From assembly GCA_964487895.1 (NCBI GenBank), contig CAZASM010000035.1, positions 1-8,777 of the forward strand: DNA of 8,777 nucleotides. Reading direction: 5' to 3'. The position numbers and the translations under genes were made by a program. This document shows positions 1 to 7,929 of this stretch, piece by piece (within the stretch, counting starts at the first letter, position 1; each line of letters starts with the position of its first letter). A model generated the notes under the pieces. That model was not told the DNA's origin, ran no database searches, and was given only the letters and a program-made list of their open reading frames with translations. Source of the DNA: CAYYYA01 sp964487895. GTDB lineage: Bacteria; Patescibacteriota; Patescibacteriia; UBA1558; 2-01-FULL-52-15.

Positions 1-2
1 TT

Positions 3-941
3 TCTTATCTATTTGGTTTGCAGCCAGAGGTTTGGCCGACGCATAAGGGTAAGGACCTAGGTACGGTCGTAGATAAATTACAGTTGTTGGTACGCAATCT
101 ATTCACTGGAGAGAATATGGTTCTGGCGATTATTATGACGCTGGCGGGTTTGATCCTGATTGGTGTGGTCGTGAGAAAATTATGGCTACGAAAAAAAGTC
201 GAGAACATTGAAGCATTTGTGGTAATGGCTTTAATCTTTCAACCCATACTGTTAACTGCTATTGGCGGTACTGAGCGTTTCACTGCCATGCTGATACCTT
301 GGTTAGGATTAGCAGCGACTTTAATATTAGAGCCGCTCTTAATGAAAAAATGGCTCTGGTGGCCAGTTGGCGTTTTCATAGCAGCCTCTCTAATAGCCAG
401 CATTAATTCCTTTTGGTTTACTCGGCCCTTTATTGTTTCTTCGTTGCTCACCTCATCGTTACGGGTTAATAGTGCGCAGTGGGGTTATAATCAACTGGAG
501 AGCCATTTGAATCAGGAGCTAGCAAATAAGAAGCCCAGTTTGACCTTCCCCACGCGCTATAGCTGGCTCGAGTCATTACGTCAGCAAGCTCTAGCTGGCG
601 ATGGTAATGCTTCTCCAATATTAATTGTTTATGATCATCGTCTGGATCAGGCAGCTTCACTGTGGTATCTACATCGTCGTTTAGTATATGAAGGTTGGCC
701 AGTGATACCAGATACTAATTTTCAAGAGGAAAGTGGAGGGAAGCTAGAATACTGGTCAGACATGGGCTTCAAAACTATCTATATAATTAAGGGTCAGGAG
801 ACGCTGTATGATCCGGCACAGACTGGGGCGGCGGCTATTCAGATTCCGACTTCAACACCAGAGATAGTTGTCAGCCGTCAAAATATTTTAACTGCTGATG
901 GGATTGAACGATTTGAAGTTATAAAAATTGAACTTAACTAA
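3..941 (+). CDS. Polytopic membrane protein, C-terminal part (possible GT39/ArnT-like glycosyltransferase)
   Basis: This gene is truncated at the left edge. The frame is open from base 3 with no stop, so the TTG at 18 is unlikely to be the true start. About 310 residues are visible, ending at TAA 939-941. Numbered from that TTG, the first 150 residues hold about four hydrophobic segments (roughly 34-54, 66-83, 86-104 and 112-130). A soluble, probably extracytoplasmic domain of about 150 residues follows. The segment GGTERFTAMLIPWLGLAA resembles the late 'RY.lp..P.l.lLa' helix of PMT/GT39 and ArnT-type lipid-linked-sugar transferases, and the sugar-polymer neighbours fit that. The catalytic N-terminal half, with its Asp/Glu motifs, lies outside the window, so the call rests on topology and one weak motif. 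It could equally be another membrane protein with an outward C-terminal domain. No terminator hairpin is evident after the stop. Confidence 0.5.
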   Translation, partial: SYLFGLQPEVWPTHKGKDLGTVVDKLQLLVRNLFTGENMVLAIIMTLAGLILIGVVVRKLWLRKKVENIEAFVVMALIFQPILLTAIGGTERFTAMLIPWLGLAATLILEPLLMKKWLWWPVGVFIAASLIASINSFWFTRPFIVSSLLTSSLRVNSAQWGYNQLESHLNQELANKKPSLTFPTRYSWLESLRQQALAGDGNASPILIVYDHRLDQAASLWYLHRRLVYEGWPVIPDTNFQEESGGKLEYWSDMGFKTIYIIKGQETLYDPAQTGAAAIQIPTSTPEIVVSRQNILTADGIERFEVIKIELN

Positions 942-987
942 CCGATATTCTTAACTCTTAATTATTAATTCTTACTTCTCCTTTCGG

Positions 988-1016
988 TTGACAGAAACCC
1001 CCTCCAGCCTTACAAT
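988..1016 (+). promoter_or_regulatory. Strong sigma70-type promoter of the TPR/ligase operon
   Basis: A perfect -35 box TTGACA (988-993) is followed by a 17 bp spacer and a -10 box TACAAT (1011-1016), one mismatch from TATAAT. It sits in the only gap upstream of the three tightly packed genes at 1017-6704 and so probably drives all of them. The expected transcription start is about 1022-1025. That lies inside the apparent first codons of the next gene and favours a leaderless or nearly leaderless mRNA starting at ATG 1026. Confidence 0.8.
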
Positions 1017-1745
1017 ATGCCTATTATGAAGCTCAATATCAAGGATTTTCGACAACACAAAAAGCTCTGGCTGGGCTTATTTTTGGCTTTGCTAGTCGCC
1101 CTAGGTGGTTGGTATTATTTTTGGATTTACGCGCCAGTCGAGCAAAAAAATCAGTCTGTTAGCGAGTTTGAACAAATGATTTCGTTTGAAATAAAGGACG
1201 ATACAATCCCGCAAGAAGTTCAAGATCGCTATTTCAAGGCTTTTGACAAAGGACGTAAATTTTTCTCAGAACATCAGAATAGTATAGAATCATTCTCAGT
1301 CTTATTGAATATGGGCTTAATCAAAGAATTGGTGGGAGATTATAAAGGTGCTGAGCAAATTTTTCTCTACACCTATAAGTTAGAACCAAATAGTTTCATC
1401 CTAAATGGTAATTTGGGTCATTTGTATTTATACTATCTCAAGGATTATCCGAAGGCTGAGGAATTTTATAAAAAGGCAGTAGCCAATGGGGAGTATCAGA
1501 ATCTGTACACTTATTATACTGAAATGTATGATTTATATCATAGTGGGTTCAAGGATCCAGCCAAGACACAAGCTTTGCTAACTGAAGCGCTTGAAAGAAT
1601 TCCTGACAATTTGGAATTACTACGTATTGCTGGCGCTTATTACAAATCAATTGGTAATATGACTGAAGCTAGAAACTATTACCAGCGAGCATTGGATATA
1701 GATTCGAATGATATCGTCAGCCGCCAAGCTTTAGAACAGTTATAA
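1017..1745 (+). CDS. Membrane-anchored TPR protein
   Basis: The protein has 242 residues if started at ATG 1017, or 239 if started at ATG 1026. The second start is more likely, because the promoter's -10 box ends at 1016 and transcription should begin near 1023. The first in-frame stop upstream is TAA 966-968. A basic N-terminus is followed by one hydrophobic segment (about residues 17-38, rich in L, A, W and Y), a signal anchor without a clear cleavage or lipobox site. The rest is outward-facing and helical, with TPR-like repeats around residues 92-125, 126-157, 165-195 and 198-232. The last has the typical pattern 'AGAYYKSIGNMTEARNYYQR', and there is an 'LEPN'-type turn near 122. TPRs bind proteins, so an adaptor for the two ligase-like proteins encoded 13 bp downstream is plausible but inferred. 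There is no recognisable Shine-Dalgarno motif. No enzymatic motif is visible. Confidence 0.85.
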   Translation: MPIMKLNIKDFRQHKKLWLGLFLALLVALGGWYYFWIYAPVEQKNQSVSEFEQMISFEIKDDTIPQEVQDRYFKAFDKGRKFFSEHQNSIESFSVLLNMGLIKELVGDYKGAEQIFLYTYKLEPNSFILNGNLGHLYLYYLKDYPKAEEFYKKAVANGEYQNLYTYYTEMYDLYHSGFKDPAKTQALLTEALERIPDNLELLRIAGAYYKSIGNMTEARNYYQRALDIDSNDIVSRQALEQL

Positions 1746-1758
1746 TTTAAAAACGCCC

Positions 1759-4257
1759 ATGCTTATCAAACGTTTGGAACCTATTATCAACCGCATTATC
1801 ACTGTGGGTGTCATAGCGGTATTTTTTTTACCGCTATATATTAATAGCAGTTTTTATTTCCCTTTCATCACTCCACGTAACTTTGCTTTTCGTATTATTG
1901 TAGAAATTCTTATTGGCTTGTATCTGATGTTATTGCTGACAGACTGGAAGCGATATTCTGTGGGTAAGAGTAAAATCATTGGTTTGTTAGTCTTATTTTT
2001 TGGTTGGCTGACATTTGTTAGTATTTTAAGCCCAAGTTTTTGGAGCGGTTTTTGGGGCAACTACGAACGCATGGATGGTTTGCTTAATGCCTATCATTTA
2101 TTAGCTTTTCTCATCATCATAGTCGGTGTCTATCGTGAGAAAGATAATTGGCTGGAGCTATTTCATGCGACTTTTTTTGTTTCCTTTATCGTCAGTTTTA
2201 TTGCTCTAGGTCAACATCTAAACCTGAACCTTTTTATCGAGTCATCAGGAGGTGAGCGTGTATCGTCAAGTCTGGGAAACGCCGCCTATGTAGGTACCTA
2301 CGCATTATTTCATGTTTTCTTTGGCCTGTATCTGATATTGCGCTATCGACACAGCACAGAAAGTTTTAAGCTTTTTGGACGATGGAACATCAATGTACCG
2401 ACGATGCTCAATGGTCAGCGTTTACGTTTAGAACTGATTGCTTGGTATCTCTTGGACATCATGGTGGTTGTTTTCGAAGCTATGGCTCGGGGTAAGGACA
2501 ACGCCGGCACCTTGGCCGTTATTTTTGGTCATGGCAGCGTCCTTTTGGCATTTGTTTTACCTCAGATTTTTTTGCATCTCAATGTTTTTACAAAAAAATG
2601 GCGACACTACGGTGCTTACGCCTATTATTTTAGCATCATAGTTCTAAACGCTGTAGCTTTGTTTAACACGCAGACTCGCGGTGCCTTGATTGGTTTGATT
2701 ATTGGTATCGGTTTGATGGGTGTGATGGCGATTACTATGAAAGTTGTACCTAAGTTTTTGAGATTAAGTGGTTTTGTTGTTTTAGCCTTAGTTCTGATCG
2801 CTACTGGTGTTGTCTATAGTAATCGCAATAGTTCATGGGTACAAAATAATAATACTCTAAGTCGTGTTGTTAGTATCTCAGCTACCGATACAACCTCTGA
2901 AGCTCGTCTTTTGACCTGGGAAGCTGGTCTCAAAGGTGTGGCAGAAAAACCGATTTTTGGTTGGGGTGCAGAACGCTTCAATGTTGTCTTTAATAAATAT
3001 TTCCCACAAGAAGTCTATCGTCATGCTAGCTCTCGTGTCTGGTACGATAGAGCGCATAATATTTACATTGAATACTTGGTCCAAGGTGGTGTAATAGGTC
3101 TGGTCTTGTACTTGGCTATATTCGTTTATGCCTTCTGGCTCTTGCGTCGAAATTATGTAGAGACAAAAAATCCAGGAGCTTTCATTGTTTTCATGGGCTT
3201 ATTTGTCGCTTACGGTATACAGAACGCCTTTGTTTTTGATAGTATCAACACCTATATCTTGCTGATCTTAGCTTTAGCTGCGGTTATTTTTATTACAGAG
3301 GATTATCGTGCGGGAAATAGGGTTTGGTTTGTACACAACCTACGCTCAGGCGCTCTGACATTAGCCAGTGTAATAATAATAGTTTTGGTTCTGGCTGTAG
3401 TTAGTTTGCTTAATGTTCCTCAGCTGCAAAAAAATATGCAGTATGTAAAAGAGTATAATAAATTGCGAGCTGCTCAGTCAGCTAAAGCGTTTGAGACGGG
3501 TTTAGATAATGTCGTGAAGGTTTTGGATAATCAGGTTTTTTTGGGAACGTTGGAATTACGTCAAACCTTTTCTGAGTTTGCTAATGATGTAGCCAACGCG
3601 GGTACAGCTCCGTTGTATATTCGACGCAATATTGTTGATGTAGCAGCTGCTCAACTAGAAAAGAATATAGCCACCGAACCAGATAACGCGCGTCATTATG
3701 CCTTCCTGACAAATCTATATCTGACTGCAGCCAACCTTGATACTAGCTATGCCGATAAAAATTTAAGCGTTATTGAACAGGGTATCACGCTCAGCCCTAC
3801 ACGTACACCGTTCTATTATTCTTTGGGACGGGTGTATATCAGCAAAAAGCTTTATGATCAGGCTATTGATGCTTTCAAAAAGGCTGTAGAGCTTTCACCA
3901 AAAGTTGCCGACGCTCATTTAAACCTATTAGCCGCTTACGTTACTTCTGACAGAGACGCTGAAGCAGTTCAGGAGACCAAGGTTATTCGTGAACTTTCTG
4001 TGAATTTAACTCCGACAAATTATATTACCTTTGGCCGGGTACTACGAGTTGGTGGCAATACCGATGAGGCGATTAAAGTTCTGCTAGAATCTATTGACCG
4101 CTATCCAGAAGAAGCGTCGCTCTATAGCGAACTATCTAGTGTTTATTTTGTTATCAATGATAAGGTTAATGCTTTGAAATATGCAGAAAAGGCCGCGACT
4201 CTAGATGCACAATTCACTCCACTATTAGACCAATTAAAAACTGGTAAAACTCAGTAA
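1759..4257 (+). CDS. O-antigen ligase/polymerase-like (Wzy_C) membrane protein with C-terminal TPR region
   Basis: The protein has 832 residues in two parts. Residues 1 to about 512 are polytopic, with roughly a dozen hydrophobic segments, and carry hallmarks of the Wzy_C/WaaL family. These are an Arg-containing TRGA motif at 306-309 entering a helix, then a long extracytoplasmic loop with GWG (401-403) and a conserved AHN motif (His433) followed by 'IYIEYLVQGGVIG'. Such enzymes move undecaprenyl-linked glycans on the outer membrane face, as ligase, polymerase or protein oligosaccharyltransferase. Another hydrophobic segment (about 531-551) leads to an outward helical tail. Its TPR-like units lie around 645-680, 684-717, 755-785 and 787-815, the clearest being 'YDQAIDAFKKAVELSP' near 699-714. 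The family alone usually has about 400-450 residues, so the tail roughly doubles it. ATG 1759 lies 13 bp after the previous stop with no Shine-Dalgarno site. The next gene is a paralogue. The acceptor cannot be told from sequence. Confidence 0.85.
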   Translation: MLIKRLEPIINRIITVGVIAVFFLPLYINSSFYFPFITPRNFAFRIIVEILIGLYLMLLLTDWKRYSVGKSKIIGLLVLFFGWLTFVSILSPSFWSGFWGNYERMDGLLNAYHLLAFLIIIVGVYREKDNWLELFHATFFVSFIVSFIALGQHLNLNLFIESSGGERVSSSLGNAAYVGTYALFHVFFGLYLILRYRHSTESFKLFGRWNINVPTMLNGQRLRLELIAWYLLDIMVVVFEAMARGKDNAGTLAVIFGHGSVLLAFVLPQIFLHLNVFTKKWRHYGAYAYYFSIIVLNAVALFNTQTRGALIGLIIGIGLMGVMAITMKVVPKFLRLSGFVVLALVLIATGVVYSNRNSSWVQNNNTLSRVVSISATDTTSEARLLTWEAGLKGVAEKPIFGWGAERFNVVFNKYFPQEVYRHASSRVWYDRAHNIYIEYLVQGGVIGLVLYLAIFVYAFWLLRRNYVETKNPGAFIVFMGLFVAYGIQNAFVFDSINTYILLILALAAVIFITEDYRAGNRVWFVHNLRSGALTLASVIIIVLVLAVVSLLNVPQLQKNMQYVKEYNKLRAAQSAKAFETGLDNVVKVLDNQVFLGTLELRQTFSEFANDVANAGTAPLYIRRNIVDVAAAQLEKNIATEPDNARHYAFLTNLYLTAANLDTSYADKNLSVIEQGITLSPTRTPFYYSLGRVYISKKLYDQAIDAFKKAVELSPKVADAHLNLLAAYVTSDRDAEAVQETKVIRELSVNLTPTNYITFGRVLRVGGNTDEAIKVLLESIDRYPEEASLYSELSSVYFVINDKVNALKYAEKAATLDAQFTPLLDQLKTGKTQ

Positions 4258-4271
4258 AGAAAATCTTCTCC

Positions 4272-6704
4272 ATGCGCAATAAATTACTCTCTTGGTACCA
4301 TAGTTTAACGTGGGAGAAAGTATTGCTGTTTTTGGCGCAATGGCTCAGCGCTGGTACGTTATTAGTATTGTTCTCTTTTTCTTATGATTTTTTATCATCA
4401 TTTTCTTTTTTACGTAATATTATTTTTCGTATCCTGACAGTAATAATATGTTTTTTGTATTTACTGTTATTTAGTCTGAATCGTTCTTATAAACCTCGCT
4501 TCAATAGTTCGTTATTTGTTTTGATATTACTATTTCTGACATACTGTCTCTCAGCAGTTGTGAATGGAACTTTGATGACTAGTTTTTGGGGTGACTATCT
4601 GCGAATGGATGGTCTCTTTGCCTTGGTCCACTACATTGTTTTTGCTTTCGTGGTTTCTGCCTTGTTTCGCGACTTTAGCGCTTGGTCAAAAGTATGGCAG
4701 CTGTTGCTCTTTGTTTCTTTTTGTACGGCGTTGATAGCCGTTAGTCAATTTTTACATTATCCTTTATTAATTGATAGTGCTGGCGGTATACGAGTTTCTA
4801 GTACCTTTGGTAATGTTAGTTATTACGGTTTTTTCCAGTCTTTGGCTTTCTTTCTTAGTCTCTATGTTGTTGCCAATCCTCGACTGAAGCAAGTTCCTTT
4901 AATCTTGTGGTTTTTTCTCTTTGCCGATATTCTACTGATATTTTTAGAAATCTATACGCGTGTTCACTATCATCAACCTGGGCTATTGAGACAGTTGGTC
5001 GGCAATCTTTATTTAGTATTAATCTGGCTCTGGCCACAGTTTTGGCTTCTTCGTTTTCGTCTGGTTCATCAACCTTGGCAGCGTTGGCTGGCTGTGGTTA
5101 GTCTGTTATTGCTCCAGTTATTAGCTATCTGGCTCTCAGGAGCGCGTTCGGCAATTATCGCTACTGCTACAGGTTTAATTTGCTTAGCTCTAATTCTGGC
5201 GGTTCGTCTGAGTCAACGTTGGCACAAGAATCAACGTCTGATCCTTATTGGTCTAAGTACGCTGGTAGTATTAATTACTACTTGGTTATCTCGCTCGTTT
5301 CTATTTAGGATCCCTCAGTATTTGCAGGAATATAACTCATTTACCGATCGATTGATTGTTTGGCAAATTAGTTGGAAAGCTTTTTTGGCTAAGCCTATTC
5401 TAGGTTGGGGGCCGGAGAATTTTTTGACTGCTTTTAATCGCTATTATGACGATCGATTATTTCGTTCAGGCATATCACCTATCTGGTATGACAAAGCTCA
5501 TAATATTTTGATTCAACACTTGGTTGACGGAGGTTTGCTAGCAGCGTTGTTATATTTAATATTATGGCTCTTAATTATTCGCTCTTTTAGGCATCTATGG
5601 CGCCAAAGACCAGCAGAACGTACATCCTGGGTTGTATTGGCAGTTTTTGCTCTCGTTTATTGGATCCAGAGCTTATTTTATTTTGATACAATCAGTAATC
5701 AGTTACTATTTTTTATCCTGTTATCGTATCTTTGGAGTCGCGAGGCTGAACTGTCTAATGCTGTCAAACGCTATGGCTTACCATTAAGAGTGCCGTTTGG
5801 GCGACCGATATTTTTTTCTTTGATTAGCGCGATAACTGTATTATTTATTTATAATTTTTATTTGGACAGCATTTTAGCGAATAAGGATTTCACTACCAAA
5901 CTTATGACTGTGCGTACCGATTGGTCACAGGCCACGGAAGACAAGTTAGAATCTATTCGCTTAGAAGCGGCAAAGTCTCCCACATTAGGAAAATCTGAAC
6001 TTCGATATCAATACGTTTTACTGATTAGTGATTTCATCACCCAAGGTTCACCTCTGCCAGCTGAATTACTCAAATCTCAAGTAGCAATTGCTGAGTCGGT
6101 ATTGTTAAAAAACATCAGCAAAAAACCAACAGAAACTGAGACCTATGTTCAATTAGCAAATTATTATTTATTGGCGGGTAGGGTAGATAAGGTTTATTGG
6201 GAACGCGGTTTGAAAGTAGCTCAAATGCTTCGTCGGGATAATCCTAATCGTACCCAATTGCTTTACTTGGAAGGTCAGATGTTTCTGGCTTTAGGGCTAT
6301 CAGAAGATGGTTTAGCTTTGTTTCGGCAAGCAGCTGAGCGTCGTCCTGAAGTTGTAGATACTCACATGCAATACTATAAGCAATTAACTAATTTACAACG
6401 TTTACCTGAAGCCGAGAGATATTTTCAACTACATCTAAGTAGTGTTCCTTCGGAGGATATTTTAGCTGTGATTAAATATGATATAGGGGCTCGCCATTTC
6501 GATCTAGCTCTGAAGCACTTAGAGGTACTAAAAAACAGGCAAGAGTTGTCTGAGGATGTAGCGACATTGTCAGCAGTAGCATTGCTTTTGGAGGGTAAAC
6601 AATCAGAAGCTTTGAAGCAAGCGCAAGAGGCGGTTATGCTGTATCCAAGTTTGCTACCAACGTTACAACAATATTTTCCCAGTTTAGAGTCATTATCAAA
6701 TTAG
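4272..6704 (+). CDS. Second O-antigen ligase/polymerase-like (Wzy_C) protein with C-terminal TPR region
   Basis: This 810-residue protein has the same architecture as its upstream neighbour and starts 14 bp after it. Shared landmarks at matching places are FWG.Y.RMDG (105-114 here, 98-107 upstream), S.GG.RVSS..GN (169-181), GWGPENF (378-384), and AHN with His410 followed by ILIQHLVDGG. The helix-leading Arg motif reads SGARSA (Arg292) rather than TRGA, so the Arg is kept but its surroundings differ. About a dozen or more hydrophobic segments span residues 17-488, and one more at about 512-530 precedes the outward tail. The tail's TPR-like repeats are weaker than upstream; visible units lie near 625-655, 664-697, 701-730 and 765-796. 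The predicted role is transfer or polymerisation of a lipid-linked glycan on the outer membrane face. ATG 4272 has no Shine-Dalgarno motif. The stop (TAG 6702-6704) lies inside the 3' end of the minus-strand glycosyltransferase gene, leaving no room for a separate terminator. Confidence 0.85.
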   Translation: MRNKLLSWYHSLTWEKVLLFLAQWLSAGTLLVLFSFSYDFLSSFSFLRNIIFRILTVIICFLYLLLFSLNRSYKPRFNSSLFVLILLFLTYCLSAVVNGTLMTSFWGDYLRMDGLFALVHYIVFAFVVSALFRDFSAWSKVWQLLLFVSFCTALIAVSQFLHYPLLIDSAGGIRVSSTFGNVSYYGFFQSLAFFLSLYVVANPRLKQVPLILWFFLFADILLIFLEIYTRVHYHQPGLLRQLVGNLYLVLIWLWPQFWLLRFRLVHQPWQRWLAVVSLLLLQLLAIWLSGARSAIIATATGLICLALILAVRLSQRWHKNQRLILIGLSTLVVLITTWLSRSFLFRIPQYLQEYNSFTDRLIVWQISWKAFLAKPILGWGPENFLTAFNRYYDDRLFRSGISPIWYDKAHNILIQHLVDGGLLAALLYLILWLLIIRSFRHLWRQRPAERTSWVVLAVFALVYWIQSLFYFDTISNQLLFFILLSYLWSREAELSNAVKRYGLPLRVPFGRPIFFSLISAITVLFIYNFYLDSILANKDFTTKLMTVRTDWSQATEDKLESIRLEAAKSPTLGKSELRYQYVLLISDFITQGSPLPAELLKSQVAIAESVLLKNISKKPTETETYVQLANYYLLAGRVDKVYWERGLKVAQMLRRDNPNRTQLLYLEGQMFLALGLSEDGLALFRQAAERRPEVVDTHMQYYKQLTNLQRLPEAERYFQLHLSSVPSEDILAVIKYDIGARHFDLALKHLEVLKNRQELSEDVATLSAVALLLEGKQSEALKQAQEAVMLYPSLLPTLQQYFPSLESLSN

Positions 6705-7844
6705 CTGGTCGTAGACTTTTTCTGTTCTTTCCAGCATCCGCTGTTGGCTAAATTCCGCTATCACGTGTTGTTTTAGAGCTTCAGCGCGTTGCTGACCACA
6801 ATCAGGTAATTCTAGTGTTTCTGTGATAGCTTGAGCTAAGGCTGGGCTATTTTTTATTGGTACGACACGTCCAGTTATCATGTCAGTCACAATTTCGCTA
6901 TTACCGCCCGCATTAGTGACAACCACAGGGAGTTGGGCTAGTCCAGATTCTAAGATAGTATACGATAATCCTTCTTTGACTGAAGATAAAATAAAGAGGT
7001 CAAAAGCTCGGAGATAATTGGCAGCTTGAGGTATAGCGCCGAGAAGGGTTACACGATCTCCTAATTGTTTGTCTGTAATGAGATGTATTAAATTTTCTTT
7101 TTCTGGACCATCGCCAATGATCGCGAAGTGAAGATTCGGTAGGAGAGCGGCAGCTGTGATTAAATATTCTAAACCTTTAGTTGGATAATAGGAAGCAATA
7201 GTGCCAACGATAGTTTTGTCGTTAGGCAAATGTAGTTTGAGGCGAGCTTGGTTTTTCTCCAAAAAGTTATAATCATCAGCTTTGATACCATTATGGATAG
7301 TAATAATTTTTTTAGCAGGAGCAACGTTATGTTGGACAGCGCTAATTTTATCAAAATCAGAGACGCTGATGATAATATCTTTGAAAGAAGCAGAAATTTT
7401 CTCTAACCAGAGGTAGAGGGTCTTTTGGAAAGGTGGCAACGGTTCGTTGAAGACAAAGCCATGAGCAGTATAGACCACTCGTATTTTTTGCTGTCTGTGA
7501 CTGAGATTATAGAGCCAGGCCGCCAGACTACCGGTGAAGCCAGCCATCGAGCTGTTGATATGAATAATGTCGGGCTTATAGTCTGACAGTAAGCGATAGA
7601 TCTGGCCGACACTTTGAAGATTCTTCAGGGGATTGATATCGCGTTGCAGGTTAGACAGCAGCTTAATTTCAAGGTTTTTCGCCTGAGCGGAGCTAAAAAA
7701 GGCCTGATCCTGCTCCTCTGGGCAGCCGACCGCGATCAGGACCGAGTTGCTTAAACTGCTAAAATAAGCTAAATCAAGGGTATAGCGCTGGGCGCCACCG
7801 TATTTGCTCTGAGTGATAAGATAGATAATGCGCTTATTTTTCAT
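6696..7844 (-). CDS. Glycosyltransferase family 4 (GT-B fold)
   Basis: This 382-residue protein has the usual length for a single-domain GT4 retaining glycosyltransferase and no membrane segment, so it should act at the cytoplasmic face. The N-terminal Rossmann half starts with 'IIYLITQSKYGGAQR' (6-20), which contains the glycine-rich GGAxR donor/acceptor loop, followed by DIIHINS (92-98) and TAHGF (126-130). The nucleotide-sugar-binding half holds 'HNGI' (184-187), a Lys in YPTKG (Lys223), GDGPE (244-248), and an EX7E motif in KEGLSYTILES (Glu291 and Glu299). The start is well fixed, because a TAG in the same frame lies directly before ATG 7844. The upstream sequence has no Shine-Dalgarno motif and I could not find a convincing minus-strand promoter. 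The gene ends in TGA (6696-6698) and overlaps the convergent ligase gene by 9 bp. Its donor sugar and linkage cannot be read from sequence. Its context suggests glycan building for the adjacent ligases. Confidence 0.9.
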   Translation of the reverse strand: MKNKRIIYLITQSKYGGAQRYTLDLAYFSSLSNSVLIAVGCPEEQDQAFFSSAQAKNLEIKLLSNLQRDINPLKNLQSVGQIYRLLSDYKPDIIHINSSMAGFTGSLAAWLYNLSHRQQKIRVVYTAHGFVFNEPLPPFQKTLYLWLEKISASFKDIIISVSDFDKISAVQHNVAPAKKIITIHNGIKADDYNFLEKNQARLKLHLPNDKTIVGTIASYYPTKGLEYLITAAALLPNLHFAIIGDGPEKENLIHLITDKQLGDRVTLLGAIPQAANYLRAFDLFILSSVKEGLSYTILESGLAQLPVVVTNAGGNSEIVTDMITGRVVPIKNSPALAQAITETLELPDCGQQRAEALKQHVIAEFSQQRMLERTEKVYDQLI

Positions 7845-7900
7845 CTAATATTAGCCAAATTTTGATATATATATTATTGTTCCCTTTTAGCCTCTAGGTC

Positions 7901-7929
7901 TTGAAATTGTCGGCAAAAGTTGTTATAAT
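7901..7929 (+). promoter_or_regulatory. Strong sigma70-type promoter upstream of the D-Ala-D-Ala ligase gene
   Basis: The -35 box TTGAAA (7901-7906, one mismatch) and the perfect -10 box TATAAT (7924-7929) are 17 bp apart. A TGn element (7921-7923) makes an extended -10. The expected start near 7936 would give a 5' leader of about 80 nt before the GTG at 8018. The promoter lies in the 173 bp region between the divergent glycosyltransferase and ligase genes, so the ligase is probably transcribed independently. Apart from a short imperfect palindrome and a 7-codon mini-ORF, described as findings, I see nothing else in this region. Confidence 0.75.

Noticed and set aside
18..20. TTG as the start codon of the first gene
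   Set aside because: The frame is open back to the left edge with no stop, and the protein begins in the middle of a membrane-protein layout, so the gene is truncated rather than starting here.
239..660. Minus-strand open frames opposite the first gene, and similar short frames opposite or within the other genes
   Set aside because: They lie wholly inside well-supported genes in other frames, lack family motifs and initiation signals, and their composition follows the overlapping gene.
942..987. TTAATTATTAA dyad after the first gene as a terminator
   Set aside because: The arms leave a single central base with no loop, are all A/T, and are not followed by a T-run.
1741..1746. TATAAT just ahead of the first ligase gene as an internal promoter
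   Set aside because: It overlaps the last codons and stop of the TPR gene. The sequence 17 bp upstream (cagccg) does not resemble a -35 box and no TGn extension is present.
6701..6751. GCTGG/CCAGC and TTAGC/GCTAA complementary pairs at the convergent junction as a terminator
   Set aside because: The stems are 5 bp with loops of over 20 bases, lie inside the glycosyltransferase coding region, and lack a following T-run.
7864..7875. TATATATAT tract as a -10 box for the minus-strand glycosyltransferase
   Set aside because: No acceptable -35 sequence lies at 16-18 bp on that strand. Other weak combinations further upstream match only 4 of 6 bases in each box.
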